In this document: piece after piece, positions 34,709-47,723 of the stretch | How the letters are laid out: every line of letters starts with the position of its first letter | How positions within the stretch are numbered: the first letter of the stretch is position 1 | NCBI RefSeq assembly: GCF_000165395.2 | Contig: NW_026261571.1 | Location: 1,450,501-1,514,500, forward strand | Reading direction: 5' to 3' | DNA: 64,000 nucleotides | Origin: Babesia bovis T2Bo | Taxonomy: Eukaryota; Apicomplexa; Aconoidasida; Piroplasmida; Babesiidae | Notes under the pieces: model-generated | Seen by the model: the letters and a program-made list of their open reading frames with translations, nothing else | What the model was told of the DNA's origin: nothing | Database searches by the model: none | Position numbers and translations under genes: made by a program

Positions 34709-36830
34709 ATGGGAATAATTGTATATTTCGCTATATTGGTTGGATTGAAGGCTAGAAATGGCATTAGTCTTGCCAATGCTTCGACTAACGATGCTTTGTC
34801 ACTTCTAGGAGGAACGCTTCATCCAAGTTACGACCTATTCGATGAGTTGCAGGTAAGTAGGCATAAAACATATCCAATCGCATATCTGTAGGCTATACAT
34901 CCACATGTAAACCTGCATCACCCTAAACATGATGCTGCTAATCATCATACAAAACATGAAAATGTGACTGAACACCACCATAAAAGTGATCATTCAACTA
35001 GGGATGACACTTTCCCCGATAATTCGCATCAAGGTATTCATCATTCTCATGCATCTAACGTCAATCACCACCATGCCAACGGTAAACATCATATCGATGA
35101 ACACAACCATCGTCATGAAGGACGTGAGGAGAATGATGAACGTAAGAGGGAAAAACATCATATGAAGCATGACCATGAAAAACGTGACTCGGGTTATATT
35201 CGTCATCGTAAATCTAGCTTCTGTCAGAATAACAACTGTTCTTTAGAGCCGGATGTTAAGGGATCTGAATTTGATTATAGTTCGTTCCCTTCGTTCTTGG
35301 CCGCTAGTGTACCCGATATCTTGGAAAATCGGAATTTACTTGGCGCACCTTTTCAAACAAGTATGTTGGACACTAATATAATCACATGTCACAGCTATAT
35401 TTGCGGTGCCGAAGACGGTGAAACACGAATCAGACAAGGGTGCCAAAAAGCATAAACAAATGACCGATGACGACGAAGATGAGGATTTTGAAGAAGATGA
35501 AGAAGAAGAAGAAGGAGAAGAAAAAATGGATGCTAAGACTGAAGGTGTCTCGGAAGAGCACAAAGATAACGATGAAGAATTTGAAGACGATGATGACGAT
35601 GACTTCGGTGAGGACGAACACGAAAGCACATCTCATAAGGAATCGGACAAGGCTGTATCAAACGAGTCACATGTAAAGGAAGGCATGCGAAAGAATGCTG
35701 ATCAGGTGGTTAGTGGTACTCATAGTAACCCTGATATCCATGAGAAAAACATGACACACCCGGGTTGTCCACTGTCTCATAATGGAGAAACCCATGTTAA
35801 CGGTGTGAATAATGCCGTTAGTGTTCCGCACACTAATGAACATGCTAATGCTGTCCATTCTCAACCATCTGATGCAACCAACAAGTTGCCAATATGCCCA
35901 GTTAACCCGACGGTCCATACGAAGACGGTAGAAGGATCGGCTACTAACGTTACTCCAAATGCATCTGAACCAAATTCCCATGAGAAGGTCAGCGTCCCTA
36001 CCGGAGAAACTGGTAACGAGGCTTCTATTAATGAACATCACAACGAAAAAAAGGATGATGTACCCAAATCTGCTACAACTTCAACTGATGAAGATGAGGA
36101 GATGGACTCTGCTGACAAAGAGGAGGATGTAGATGAAGAAGATGAAAAACTAGAAGATGAAGAGGCTGATGAAAAACATGATAAGACTGAGTCCCAGGAA
36201 TCATCAGGTTCCAGTGAACATGCCGATACTAAGGAAAATGAGACTAATGCAAATTCATCGATTGAAGGTACCACTAATAGTAACGATACCTCTAAAGAAA
36301 CGAAGGAGTCAGAATCCACGTCGAATGCATCTGAAGTTAAAAATGATAAGCAGGCAGAGTCCACTACTAAGGAGGCCGAAAATGGCTCCACGGTGGCACG
36401 TGCTATCACTCCTAACTCATCAGAAAATGCTGCTGGAGCTTCCAAAACCGCAGTTGTGGGTACTCCGGATGATCTCTCGACATGTGTCCAACCAATCGCA
36501 TCACAAACTGTCGACAATGAGGTAACGGCAACTGCCACTGCTGTCCCACTGGCGGAAAGTGTTGTTCCACACTGTGAAGGTGTTGATTCTGATGATGGAG
36601 CCGCTGCGGCCTATGGTGAATCGGGTGAAGTGCAAACATCTGAGAATCCTGATACTAAATCATCAGCTTCCAAAGACGACAATGCGGCACGTGATGAAGA
36701 CAATCATGAAGCTGCTGAACACCTGGAGGAGAAAGAGGAAGGTGATGACAAGAAGCAAGATGGAGTTAATGAAGAGAAGGAAAACGACGATGAAGAGGAG
36801 GAAGATGAGGATGAGGAAGAGGGGGAGTAA
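34709..36830 (+). CDS. secreted His-rich, highly acidic repeat-poor protein of unknown function
   Basis: Three exons (introns 34853-34891 and 35361-35394, 39 and 34 nt) encode 682 residues. Residues 1-~22 are a signal peptide (GIIVYFAILVGL core, ending LANA). Residues ~50-150 are very rich in His (runs such as HHHANGKHHIDEHNHRHEG), a possible metal-binding segment, with just two Cys nearby (CQNNNC). From ~residue 205 the protein is dominated by Glu/Asp (DDDEDEDFEEDEEEEE, then a second acidic block near 425-460 and a third at the C-terminus) alternating with Ser/Thr/Asn-rich stretches. There is no transmembrane segment or known domain. It could be an exported or organelle-lumen (e.g. rhoptry, spherical body, ER) calcium/metal-binding or host-interacting protein; I do not recognise a named antigen. 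It converges with the p115-like gene. Confidence 0.78.
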
Positions 36831-37306
36831 GATTTACCCATTAAACTTATCGCATTTCTAATTAACTAATTTAATCTTTTATAAACATTAAGTGTATATA
36901 TATAGTATGTTTCGTTGTCATTTTTGACCGCTGAGTAGAAAATTAATCCGGGATTCTATTCTTTGAGAAACTGTTCTACGTAATAAAATTGATCCTATTG
37001 CTAAATCCTGGAGCATTGCAAAACCAATATGACTTGTGTGAACTAAAATAAGTATTACCTAACGATTTAGATCACTATATTATATATAATAATAGTTAAA
37101 ATAGATGGGGTATAGCACATACATACAAATAAGCCAAAAATAACGATGTGGAGAATACGAATCTGTCAATTCTGAATACTTATAGCGGTATACTAGAGTA
37201 AGCAATACACGCTGATGCATCAGATCATTATATTCATTGTTAAAATATAATGGTCTCTTTAAATCTGTTATAAACTCTTATATTCATTGAACCAATTAGA
37301 CAAAAT
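36831..37306. other. convergent intergenic region
   Basis: 476 AT-rich bases between two convergent genes, presumably both 3' UTRs and polyadenylation signals. No coding frame or repeat of note. Confidence 0.45.
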
Positions 37307-40300
37307 TTATTGCCGCGTTTTTTCAAGTAAACTATTAAGTTGTGCATTAACTTCTAATGCGTTATCCAGTTCTTTTTGGAGATTCTGAAAAATGTACATC
37401 ATACCATACATTTACTTACCATGGCCTTTTCCTCTGCAATGTAATATGACTTCGACAATACCTCAACTTGTGAACTGAGCTGATTAACTCGTTCTTCAGC
37501 AAATTCAATCTGATCTCGGTGTAATATTTGTAAACGCTCTATTTCTTCATGAGATTTATTTGATACTGTTGAAGTAGTCGCTGGGCTTCGATGTATATTA
37601 TTCTTTACGTCATCCATCAACATATTCATCACATGCTGATGCAGTAGTCGTTTAACCAAGGAACAAATGCGATATATGACAGGTGACAGGCTGAATTTAT
37701 ACAGATTAGACCTATACCATCCAAATGACCAAAGCGCTTCTACCTTAGTAGTGCGCTGTGCAGCATCAAAGAATATACCACTGATCGTATCATAGTCAAG
37801 AATAATTGTATCCACGTGATACGCATTATCGATATCCATAAGTAAACGCTGGGCGGCAATTTGATCGGAGGATGTATAACACTCTATTAATAGTTCCCTG
37901 AGGTCAATCAGCTCAGTCAAACCAAAGTTGAATTCCGCTACCTGTACTCCACGAAATCGTAATAATACAATTGCGATAGCTGCTAAATAACATATATGCT
38001 GGGTGTCAACGTCAGCTTTTAACTTCAGTAAACCTGGATGACGTGCTTATGATATTTCCATGAAACATACCCATGATTGGCTTTACATCGAAAGTAGCTT
38101 CGATAGATGTATTTTCATTTGATGACAACAATATAATGGCGCATAATATCTTGTGGTAAAGATCTACGTGGATACGTGCTTTCTCGTGCTACAAATAATA
38201 TAATAGTTAACATATGGACATACCATACCATCGGTGTTCAGTGACCAACTCAAGATATCTACGCAATTGTACAAAAACGACTCCCCTACATAGGCTGCCT
38301 ATGTACTGTGTACTGTTTTCTGTATTAACCTTACCAGAGTTGATTTATCCGACTCATTAGCTGTCATCGATAATGAAAATTCAACGATATAACGTATAGG
38401 ACGCCAATCAGATGTAGTAGTTATATTACCTGTCCACTGTTTGTATGTATCAATCATATGCTTGTATACATCTTGGGAATACTTGAGTATATCTCGTGCA
38501 CGTTCGTCTATTTTTAGTAAACCGCTTAGAACTAACATCATCCACAATGAGTAACGATATGGTTCCTTAATGACATCTGAAATATCGCCGTCATTGAGAC
38601 AAAGAAACCAGTGTAAAATAACCGGTATATATGCCATCTCCCCAAACATCTCCAATCGAAATTGACTAAGCCTAGCAATAAACGTTGATGTAATGGACGT
38701 CTTGAGTGACTGTAAATCCTGCATTAGCATAGTTTGATACGTATATCTATAGAAGGGTGGCATCATGTCAGCTATTGGCGTTCTAAGTCTATTGATCAGA
38801 ACATCTCGTGTTTCCAAGGTACAGCTGGCAGCATTGACCACTGTAGCAATAAATTGCATCATTGAATCCAAGATGTTTTCTGGCACAATACTACCGAATC
38901 GAGTATGACTCACCAGAATATGTGCCGAGAACATTACAATATCCAATATTCCAGTGTCTAAAAGGCACTTCAACATTACAGGGTCAGTATTAACTGGTCT
39001 ACCCAACTTGATAACCGATAAAAGGGATGTTATGTAATTCTGGAGTTCGATATGGTTTATGTCCGCATATGGTTCATTACCCGGTACAAATATCACCATG
39101 TAACAACATATATCCAGCAGGATCTTCAAAGAATGTGAGAATAATGAGCTTTCACGATCTGATACAGTGCCAGGTCCATGAAGATAATAAAACATCCATG
39201 TTGGTAAATATGTTGATAGTATTGAAGTGACTTTTTCTGTAAACAGTGCAATAGGGATGTCGCCTACATCATTATGTAATAGACAATGGCGCAATATTAA
39301 CATAGAATCCAATGTATGCGAAAGAATGGAAGTGGCAAATGTTAAATCTTTCTTTAATGTAGTCATTTGGTGTTTCGAGATCTCATTCGATATTTGCGAT
39401 AGGTTTTCCTTTATAACTGCAAATTGTTCCGTGAAGCTAGTTTCTAAAATAGTTAAAACAGTTTCCAAACATCCATTCGATGCGAAATAATGCCTAAATG
39501 TCTCCGAATTGTGTACTAGTAGCATAATAAATCTCGTGATGTGTGTTTTGAGAGTCATATCACCAGAATTTAGCACAAGTGTCAGTAGTTGCTTTATATC
39601 CAATTTTGATGACACAATTTCCGCTTCTATAATCTTCCGATTTGGCGATATATTGGTGTGATAAATATACGGACACATACAATATGAATCATTGTTTGTT
39701 GTATCAACTTTGTTTATCAATTCCTGTCCTATACTATTTTTACAGTCTACGCAGATATCTTGAAAGCTAAGAATCCACCTTTTGTAGAATTCATCGAGGT
39801 TATTAGCCGTGTATATAATATCATTGGAACAGTAAATATGATATGCTACATCGTTGTGGGCATATAGTCGCTCTAATATTTTGAGCGACATTAATAACAA
39901 TTCACGTAATTCCATGGAACCTGATGCTAGACTAATGGAAAACACCTTCATAAATGTTCTACCATATTGCGTCATTTCACCAACTGACTGAAGTAATGAT
40001 AAACAATGATTTAGTTTATCACGCTGAACCTCATTCAAGCAAACCATCGATACTTTCCCGAAAAATGTGAATCCTCGAATACGTGCATTGTTTTTACCCA
40101 AGGCAGCATTTATTGATGTATCATTCCCGTAAAATGTAGATTCATTAGACTCTTCAATATTGATACCAGCTACATCCAATTTCCCATTATCACATGCTTT
40201 GCTTTGTAGGCGAGGTGTTATTCGTCTGTCGATAACCTTAATATCCGAATTTGACGTGATAAATTCAGGGTATAAAACAATTTTATCTATTAGCTTCAGG

Positions 40301-40974
40301 GTTGATGATAGGATCTTTAAAATACCTGTTAATATAGAATCCTTTTCACTGAACAACTGTAGATGTCTCACTGTACCATTTGTAAAAACATCAACAATAT
40401 CCCAGAGAGATACCAATGAACAAAGGACTGGTAGTACTTGATTGTCCAGCAGGCTGCGATTAGCAAATGGCCTGCCTTCCATCCCACGTTCAACTATAAT
40501 AAGAAAATTGATGATAGCATCCATAGCATTTTTATACTGTTCAGGATCCACGACCTTCAACAGGCAGCGTTGATCTAATGGGCAGAGATTTACATTGTCG
40601 GTATGTAATGCACTATCTTCAGTAGCATCCTTTTCTTCGATGTTCGTCTCTACAGGTGAATTTAGAGGTGATTCTACAGTTAAGTAGCGCAATGGAGTTG
40701 AAATGGAACCTCCTGACCTTCCCGTTATAGATAACCTTTCTCCATCATCGTCCTTGGATCCACAGATCAATTCTGGTGAATTACTCAAACGAAAGAAACA
40801 GCAATTATATTCCGAACCTTTAGTATAAGCCACCGATGGGCTAAGCTGTAGCAGATAAGGTATATGTATATTGGTCACATCATGAACTCCATTCGTTATC
40901 TCGATACCTTCATTAAGTATGCTGAGTGATTCATTCACATTTTTGTTTAAATCACGAAAGAACTGCAGCGACAT
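37307..40974 (-). CDS. p115/Uso1-like vesicle tethering factor
   Basis: Five exons (introns 38299-38334, 38189-38223, 38034-38070, 37385-37419; 35-37 nt) give 1,174 residues. Most of the protein is all-helical with armadillo-like repeats (for example LLTLVLNSGDMTLKTHITRF and LEYTVLTI-type Leu-rich helices), consistent with the p115/Uso1 head. After a Leu-rich segment corresponding to the end of the head, residues ~1085-1174 form a short coiled coil (EEIERLQILHRDQIEFAEER, VNQLSSQVEVLSKSYY, LQKELDNALEVNAQLNSLL). Head plus coiled-coil tail is the layout of the ER-Golgi tether p115, which binds Rab1; the tail here is much shorter than in animals. The exon joins keep frame and produce continuous helix, which supports the model; the family assignment is by architecture rather than a sharp motif. 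Confidence 0.62.
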
Positions 40975-41370
40975 CTCAGCGACGATGATAGATATACGCT
41001 ACGAATAAATATTTTCATTGATCTAATGACATAACTAGGTTATGACATAAGGAACTACGTAAACAATGCTACACATTATATCTAAAAGTTGACTATTATA
41101 TCCTGTATAATGCCACGTTAACAATGTGCATCAGTTGGAAACAAAATGATAAATGAAATGAATATAACTATCGCGTCATTACACATGACGCCCAGGTTAA
41201 TCGTTAACATGTCTAATAAGGATCAGTACTACTTCTATCTATATGGATAATAATGTAGATCATAATCTACATGGTTATAGAATTTTACAATACATTCGAT
41301 TCATTGCAAAGAGCATTAATCCAGTCACAGAACATTAATCCTTGATAATGTCCATTATGACACCACTATA
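40975..41370. other. intergenic between tandem minus-strand genes
   Basis: 396 AT-rich bases: promoter of the p115-like gene and 3' flank of Sas10. A near-palindrome GTAGATCATAATCTAC lies at about 41255-41270. No coding frame. Confidence 0.45.
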
Positions 41371-43402
41371 CTAGAAGGTAACAGACTTCTTCTTTTTGGC
41401 ATTGATACCAGTTGTTTCTCCGGAGTAACCAGGTGTCTCTACTCGGGCACCACCCACCTTGGATCTATTAGACACCACCTTCTTTTCGTATTTAGCACGG
41501 TTTGACACACGAGCATTACCAGCAGTCTTCTTGCGTACTCTTGTAAGACCTTTATTGCGCAGTATATCAGACCCGGCAACTGCACATTGTTAAGAACAAC
41601 TACTAATTACATACCTCTTTTGCCTTCAACTTCCACATGCTCGTATTTCCTTTTGGACTTTTCCGTGCTTTTTCCTCTGATACTACTTTTCAATTCATTT
41701 TGGTGCTGTTTAATCTCAGCCAATTCATCGTCGTAATCCCTCTTGCGCGGTTGCTCTTGTCTATGTTGTATAGCTGGAGTACTTGATTTCATCGATTTCT
41801 TCAATCCACTGAAAAATATATACATACAGATTGATAACGTACTGTGGTTTGTAGTAAGAATCCGATGCACGTTGCTTCTCGGTCTCCAGAATATCTTGCC
41901 TCATGGCCTGTGCCGCGGCGTTCAAACCAACAGTAATATCTGATTTCTTAGCTCTTTTAGGCATTGCATCAGATGCAAAACTGCTCAAATCCTCGAGTAA
42001 TATACCGCCCTGTTTATCACCTTGGCTCCTTTGGAACGCCCGTAACTCTTTCTTGGCCATCTTATTCATTGGCAGTCTTCTCATGTTTTCCATCTCGTAT
42101 CGTTCACGTTCCAACAACGCCTTCATCATCTTAACTGCCTTCTTACTCTTGTATGTGCTATCGATAGCATCTCCGTCATCAAATTCTTGCTGTTCACGGG
42201 CTTGTTCAAGCATACGACGACCGCTGACAACTTTCTCCATTCGTTCTGATTTCTTTTGTTGACGTGCCTGTTGGTTTTTGGATCCAATTGATTAAAACCT
42301 ACGAAAGTATCTGTTTCCATTAATGGCACCCCGGGAGTAGCCCTATAGATGTTATCCACCTCCCTGGATTCTATATCGAGCATATCAGGGCGTGGCTTCG
42401 GAGCGGATTTACCAGAATCTGCGCAATCATTTATCTAGATGTTATTGACATACCCTTGATACCGGATTCATCCAAAAGCATGTTAATTTCAAATTGCAAT
42501 CGCGATTCTATAGGCCGGGCCTTGTCCAACATGATACGTAATTCCAAAAGCCTGTTAATAACTGGGTGGTTCTTTATTGATATCCCTTGTGTTTTAAGGA
42601 GTAAGTAGTAACTTAGATAAGTTACATACATTAGCAGAAGTTCGTTTCGTAGATCTAGATATTCCATGCCATCCTTGGTGCAGCCTTTCGGGATACCGTT
42701 CCCTTCATAAATAAGATTTAACACTTGATCTTTCACAACAGCAACATTGTCCCGATATTCCTTCAGCAGAGCAATAAACTCGGTATGCTCATTTTCTAAG
42801 TAATCCAGCTTTTCAGATTCCGTCATTTTGAAGAAATCTGGAGGCAACCCAACCTCCGATTTCTCCTTTTCTAATGATGCACTTAGGTTTTCCAGTATAG
42901 TGTTTATTGTTGTTTCATCTGGTGGTGCATCGTCCTCCTGTTCGACTACGTCATCTAGTTCAGCGTCCTCATCGTCGACGTCTGCGTAGAGTTCCTCTGC
43001 AATGCGATTGGCTTCAGCAATACGATCATTGAGGTCATCGGCATCAGAATAATCATCAGAGCCTTCGTCGTAATAATTACCCAACCTCTTTCCCCAAGAC
43101 GACCTCTTCTTACTGCTAAGTTCTTCAGCCTCCGAATCGATATCTTCCTCATCCGAATCATCAATGTTACCACCGTCATTATACATCATCGACTCTTCAT
43201 ATTCCTCACTGTCTATAGCGTCGTCATCAACATCCTGAGGAAGGCCCATCGCCTCGAACTCAGCAGCATCGCTACCGTCATCTAACACAAATATAGCAAA
43301 TAACAAATATAACACACCTTCTGAGACGTCGTCAATAGGTATAAAAGTTTCATTTCCTTTGAACTTTTTACTATTCGTTTTCTTTACTGTTTTACGTGCC
43401 AT
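41371..43402 (-). CDS. UTP3: Sas10/Utp3 small-subunit processome protein
   Basis: Nucleolar factor for 18S rRNA processing. Six exons (introns 43282-43317, 42419-42453, 42268-42302, 41809-41842, 41580-41614; 34-36 nt) encode 618 residues. The N-terminus is basic then strongly acidic (DDSDEEDIDSEAEEL). Residues ~190-310 are a Sas10/Utp3/C1D domain (LKEYRDNVAVVKDQVLNL, LLLKTQGISIKNHPVINRLL, DKARPIESRLQFEINMLL). The C-terminal ~75 residues are the Sas10 C-terminal domain, present only after splicing: ILRNKGLTRVRKKTAGNARV, RAKYEKKVVSNRSKVGG, YSGETTGI. Intron 1 is 36 nt with no in-frame stop and is translated by naive ORF calling as a hydrophobic insert (VLYLLFAIFVL). Confidence 0.92.
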
Positions 43403-44201
43403 TTTATATAAACAGAGGTCTCGATATTTATCGTCTATAAGAAAAACGCAGATCTGCCTAATAATTTATCAGTGACAATACCATTAATTTGCGATATTAA
43501 ATAAGCGTTACAATGCCTAATAAGAGGAGATATACGGTACCGCAATACTAGGGCGCGTGGTGCCCGTTAATCTGATACCAGTCTTTATTATTACAAATAG
43601 TAAGCACATTTGATGTGATTACACAATATTCCCGCATCATTTATACTAATGTGTCTAATAAGGGTCATCGAAATCACTCCTAGAATCCATTAGCATTATA
43701 TAGCTTATTATGTACCAAAATAGCATCGTTATTCCAAAATATATTGTTTACCTGGATGATTATTATTTTATAGGTAGTTATTACGGAAATTATGTTACAA
43801 CAATCGGTATTAATAACGGACACTAGGCGTATGCACAGCAGTGCACATTTTTTATGTTAATGTCGTTCAAAAATATTCCTTACTTCTTTGATCTCATGTA
43901 TAGATTTGGAAATTAATGTCTAATCACCATATACCGAATCTGTTGCCTCTATATTGATATATTGTACTCATCATTAGACATACTACACTAGACAGTTGTT
44001 ACTACATATGTTTACAGCTGTATAACTGTTTTCAAGGTTATTTATACTGTATACATTTTCCAGTCTGCGAATTATTTTCTATGTATCTAATTGACAATGG
44101 TGTGTAGGTAGTGCTTTACACATTCTTGTGTCTAATGCGGTACAAGGTTGTTTCAACGCTTAATTCATTTTGGATGAGTGTGTAACACGCTGCGGAAGAA
44201 T
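43403..44201. other. divergent intergenic region
   Basis: About 800 AT-rich bases between Sas10 (minus) and the filamin-repeat gene (plus); presumably both promoters. No coding frame or RNA gene recognised. Confidence 0.45.
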
Positions 44202-47200
44202 ATGAACTTGACCAAGCCAGCTGGCTTATATGCCAGAACTATTAATGTAGTCCCTAGACCAGATACTACCTACGTTGAGGGTGATGGCATTAATGGCGGC
44301 GAATGTGGCAAATGGTTGAAGTTCATTGTTAAGAAACATGGTAGTTTGGCTCGGGGTGTAGTTCGCCTAAATTTGGATTATGCCGAGGATGCATGCTTCA
44401 AATCATCGGTATTCATCAATCATAATGCTGACGAACGTGACCTTCAGCGTGATGCTCCATCATGCCATAACAAACGTTTGGCCAACAATTCAGTTTCTGA
44501 TGCGCTGGAGAATAATTTTCTATGGGACGTTTGTGTTGTCGATGGTCAAACATACAATGTAAGGTACAGGGTCACTAGACAAGGTACATTCCTGCTTCAT
44601 GTAACTCTTGACGGCAATCCAATACCGGGATCTCCATTCAAAATATACATATCAGATGCTCCCCCTCATGTTCCTGCATGTAGAGTTTATGGTAAGAATA
44701 CGGAATCGTGCTACGCAATACCATTTGTTCCTGAAATTATAGAAGCTATCTTTCCTAATGCCTATCGAACGCCTGATAATGGAACTCTGGAAGTCACTGG
44801 TAAATCTCCTAGGAGCAATAAGGCAATCAACTCTCCATCGTTAAGAAATAAGGGTCAGAAGAATGTTTCTCCCAGAATTTCGAGCTCTAGGAATGGAACA
44901 CCACGGGAAGTGAATACGTATCCTAATATCAACAATGCCGAAGAACAACGTGTGAAGGATTTAATATCTATCGCATATAATGATCAGCAGCAGGATCCCA
45001 TGAACTGGGATTACGACCCTGAATTGGGTTTGGGTGCTGCTGTGTCAGACGAAAATCCGATATCACCAAAGAATCGCAGCGCACGACGAAATATCAGTCC
45101 GAGGTCATCTAGAAAGGCTGATGACAATAAACCGACGAAGACCCGCCTTCTCAATATAGTGGACAGGCATAGTAAGGACTACCTCCGAAATCGTAAAAAA
45201 CATACCATGACCCATTTGGAACGCAATATGCTACTCAATGAGATTGAGGTCCACCTGGCTGACGAGCATGGTAATACAGTAACTCACGCCCTCCCATACG
45301 TACGTGCTTGGGGTGAGAACTACGCTCGGGTTGTTAGTGTTGATCACCGTAAAAACGGTGTAATCAAGATCAAGTATATAGTAATTGTAACTAGGGAAGG
45401 TTTGCCCCTTCTAAAGGATGTTCAGGCCAGGGGTATCGGCTCTGTATTACCCAGTTCATTACAGGTAGGACAGGTACCATGTAAGATATACGTTGAAATA
45501 AACGGTAAACCGTTATTCGGGTCACCTTTTAAACCCCAAGTGGTCAACGTAGAGGATCTAGAGCGGTATTACAAGCTGAAACTGGGTACTGTCGAATCAA
45601 TCGTACATAAATTCACTGTTCTTGTGAACAACCATGATTTTGATGGTTGCGCTGAATTATACAACAGCATTGAATCGTCAGAGGCTAAAGCGAAGCTGGG
45701 GGGCATACTAGTCAATAAGCTAACTGAGCTCGAGAAGGATAATATATATGCCACTAGTGAAATACGTTTGGTTGAATCACTTAAATTGCAGAGTCTGGGC
45801 CGCCTCTTGGGGTTGGTGCATAACCAATACAAGAAGATGTTAACATACAAGACTAGCAGTATATTGCACTGCATTCGCGAGTTGAACGACTACGAAAAGG
45901 TAGATCCCACTGGTGACCAGTCGAACGAGGGTTCAAAGAGCTTCAACAACCTTGGTGACGTCATACTGAACTACAGGCTCATCGGTGATGAATTGCGCAA
46001 ACTACACCGTTATGAATTGGCGGACCGATTTGACCAGATAAACGACCAAATTTGTGATGAGATTGATTTACAGATGTGGTCGTCCATAATAGGCCAAAAG
46101 GAAAAGCGTGTACAGAAGTTGCGGTCTGAAGTTGAAACTACTGTAGAGCGTCTATCTAGCTTCAAGGACACTATAGAATCGCGTTACAGCAGCTACACTC
46201 GCAAGGATCTGAATGATTTGAAGCATATCCCCGGTTTCGCTAAAGAACGGTCTATCCAGACTGAACCCGTTGATATGATTACTTCTAGACTATCTCACTT
46301 GATTAAGGGTCGTTGCGTCCCATCACAAGGCAACACCAATATTGACTCCATTGTTGAGTCTACGTGGCGAAAGTGTAATAATTACGACATACAGGCTACT
46401 GTCTCGAAGGTACTTAAATCCAGTATCCGCTTGAAGAATTGCATAAGCGAGCTGTTTATGTACTACAGTACTCCACATGACCTGGGTGAACGTACAGTTC
46501 TAGGTGTCAGACGTGCATCTATGGAGCTCTTTGTATTGGAATCTACGTTGAACAACTACCTTTGTGCGAATGTAAAGAAGTTGGAATGGTTGTTTGAACG
46601 ATTTTCAATAGAGCTCCGTGATAAAGATGGTAAAATTATGCCTAGGATAATTCCAGAGCACATGTGGTGTGCTTACTTGCGTGAAATTGGTTACCTTAAC
46701 CTGTTGTACACCATCGCAGAATCCGGTGATCGTGAGTTACTAAGGGATTCACAACATCCATCACGTCTGGTTGCATTCCATCATCTGTGCAAAGAGCATT
46801 TGATACCGCTATACGAGACACTCTTCACCACGAAGCCTGATTTTCAGAAATGCCTTAAATTCCCTTCAAATCATGAAATTGGAACTGGCAAGAAGACTAA
46901 AGTGTTAAAGAAGACTGTTGGGGGTCCAAGCGAACAGTACTTCAACTCTAGGCAGGACATATTGAATTACTTCAATGTACGTGCTTTAGAGCATGTACTT
47001 GACGTATTCGATATTGATGTGCTCCATCGTATATTCAAGCACTACAGCCGCTTGTCTATGTTTGGTAGGAAGCAATTGACTAAAAATTGGTTCAGTGAAA
47101 ATGCTACTATATCAACGGCTACTTTCGTAATCTTCGCACGTGACTTCCAGATAATTCCGGGTCACATGGATGGCGAGCGCGTTCACTCAATAGCTCGTAA

Positions 47201-47516
47201 TGTTGCATCTCGGGGTCAGGCTGGTGCTAACAAGTTAGGGTTCCGTGACTTCTTAAACGCTATATCCCGCACCATTGCACGGGCAGTACTTGCATCAACA
47301 CTGGCTAAACATGACGACTACGAGGTAGCACGTGAAAAAATCTCCGATACTGTGGATATTGTACCCCGTTGTGTCCAGTCGAGGCAGTCGGTTAAGAGTG
47401 ATATTGAAATGATGGTCAAGACCTTAGGATTATGTGACGACCAATTCGTTCGGTATACTATCGATGCATTATACGGTGCGGAGGCAGTTGAATACATAGA
47501 CGGGGTGTTGGACTAA
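44202..47516 (+). CDS. filamin-repeat protein
   Basis: 1,104 residues in a single exon. Residues ~15-155 and ~335-455 contain filamin/ABP280-type immunoglobulin-like repeats: YNVRYRVTRQGTFLLHVTLD with GNPIPGSPFKIYI, and later VHLADEHGNTVTHALPYVRA, VPCKIYVEINGKPLFGSPFK. The GSPF motif ending a strand is diagnostic. A Ser/Arg/Asn-rich linker separates them. The remaining ~640 residues are alpha-helical with no recognised domain; no calponin-homology actin-binding domain is visible. The ATG at 44202 follows a GTG that opens the raw frame at 44178. Possible scaffold on cytoskeleton or membrane (inferred). Codon use and length are ordinary for the window. Confidence 0.75.
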   Translation: MNLTKPAGLYARTINVVPRPDTTYVEGDGINGGECGKWLKFIVKKHGSLARGVVRLNLDYAEDACFKSSVFINHNADERDLQRDAPSCHNKRLANNSVSDALENNFLWDVCVVDGQTYNVRYRVTRQGTFLLHVTLDGNPIPGSPFKIYISDAPPHVPACRVYGKNTESCYAIPFVPEIIEAIFPNAYRTPDNGTLEVTGKSPRSNKAINSPSLRNKGQKNVSPRISSSRNGTPREVNTYPNINNAEEQRVKDLISIAYNDQQQDPMNWDYDPELGLGAAVSDENPISPKNRSARRNISPRSSRKADDNKPTKTRLLNIVDRHSKDYLRNRKKHTMTHLERNMLLNEIEVHLADEHGNTVTHALPYVRAWGENYARVVSVDHRKNGVIKIKYIVIVTREGLPLLKDVQARGIGSVLPSSLQVGQVPCKIYVEINGKPLFGSPFKPQVVNVEDLERYYKLKLGTVESIVHKFTVLVNNHDFDGCAELYNSIESSEAKAKLGGILVNKLTELEKDNIYATSEIRLVESLKLQSLGRLLGLVHNQYKKMLTYKTSSILHCIRELNDYEKVDPTGDQSNEGSKSFNNLGDVILNYRLIGDELRKLHRYELADRFDQINDQICDEIDLQMWSSIIGQKEKRVQKLRSEVETTVERLSSFKDTIESRYSSYTRKDLNDLKHIPGFAKERSIQTEPVDMITSRLSHLIKGRCVPSQGNTNIDSIVESTWRKCNNYDIQATVSKVLKSSIRLKNCISELFMYYSTPHDLGERTVLGVRRASMELFVLESTLNNYLCANVKKLEWLFERFSIELRDKDGKIMPRIIPEHMWCAYLREIGYLNLLYTIAESGDRELLRDSQHPSRLVAFHHLCKEHLIPLYETLFTTKPDFQKCLKFPSNHEIGTGKKTKVLKKTVGGPSEQYFNSRQDILNYFNVRALEHVLDVFDIDVLHRIFKHYSRLSMFGRKQLTKNWFSENATISTATFVIFARDFQIIPGHMDGERVHSIARNVASRGQAGANKLGFRDFLNAISRTIARAVLASTLAKHDDYEVAREKISDTVDIVPRCVQSRQSVKSDIEMMVKTLGLCDDQFVRYTIDALYGAEAVEYIDGVLD

Positions 47517-47723
47517 GATACTAGCTACCATTTCTGGACACTTCGTGTCCATATGATAACTGAGTCATTATGAAGTAATAATTCATGCACATAATGCTTT
47601 TTTACATAAGATAACGTAGTATAATAGCTATAGTACCAAGAACCATAGATTGTATATATATTGCTTATAGACCTCACACATTCTCCCTGGCACAGCGTCT
47701 ACGGATTCCAGTAGATACCAACC

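Noticed and set aside
35336..36639. Ser-rich and Val/Ser-rich frames antisense to the acidic gene
   Set aside because: Antisense of GAA/GAT/TCA repeats; simple-composition shadows of the sense protein.
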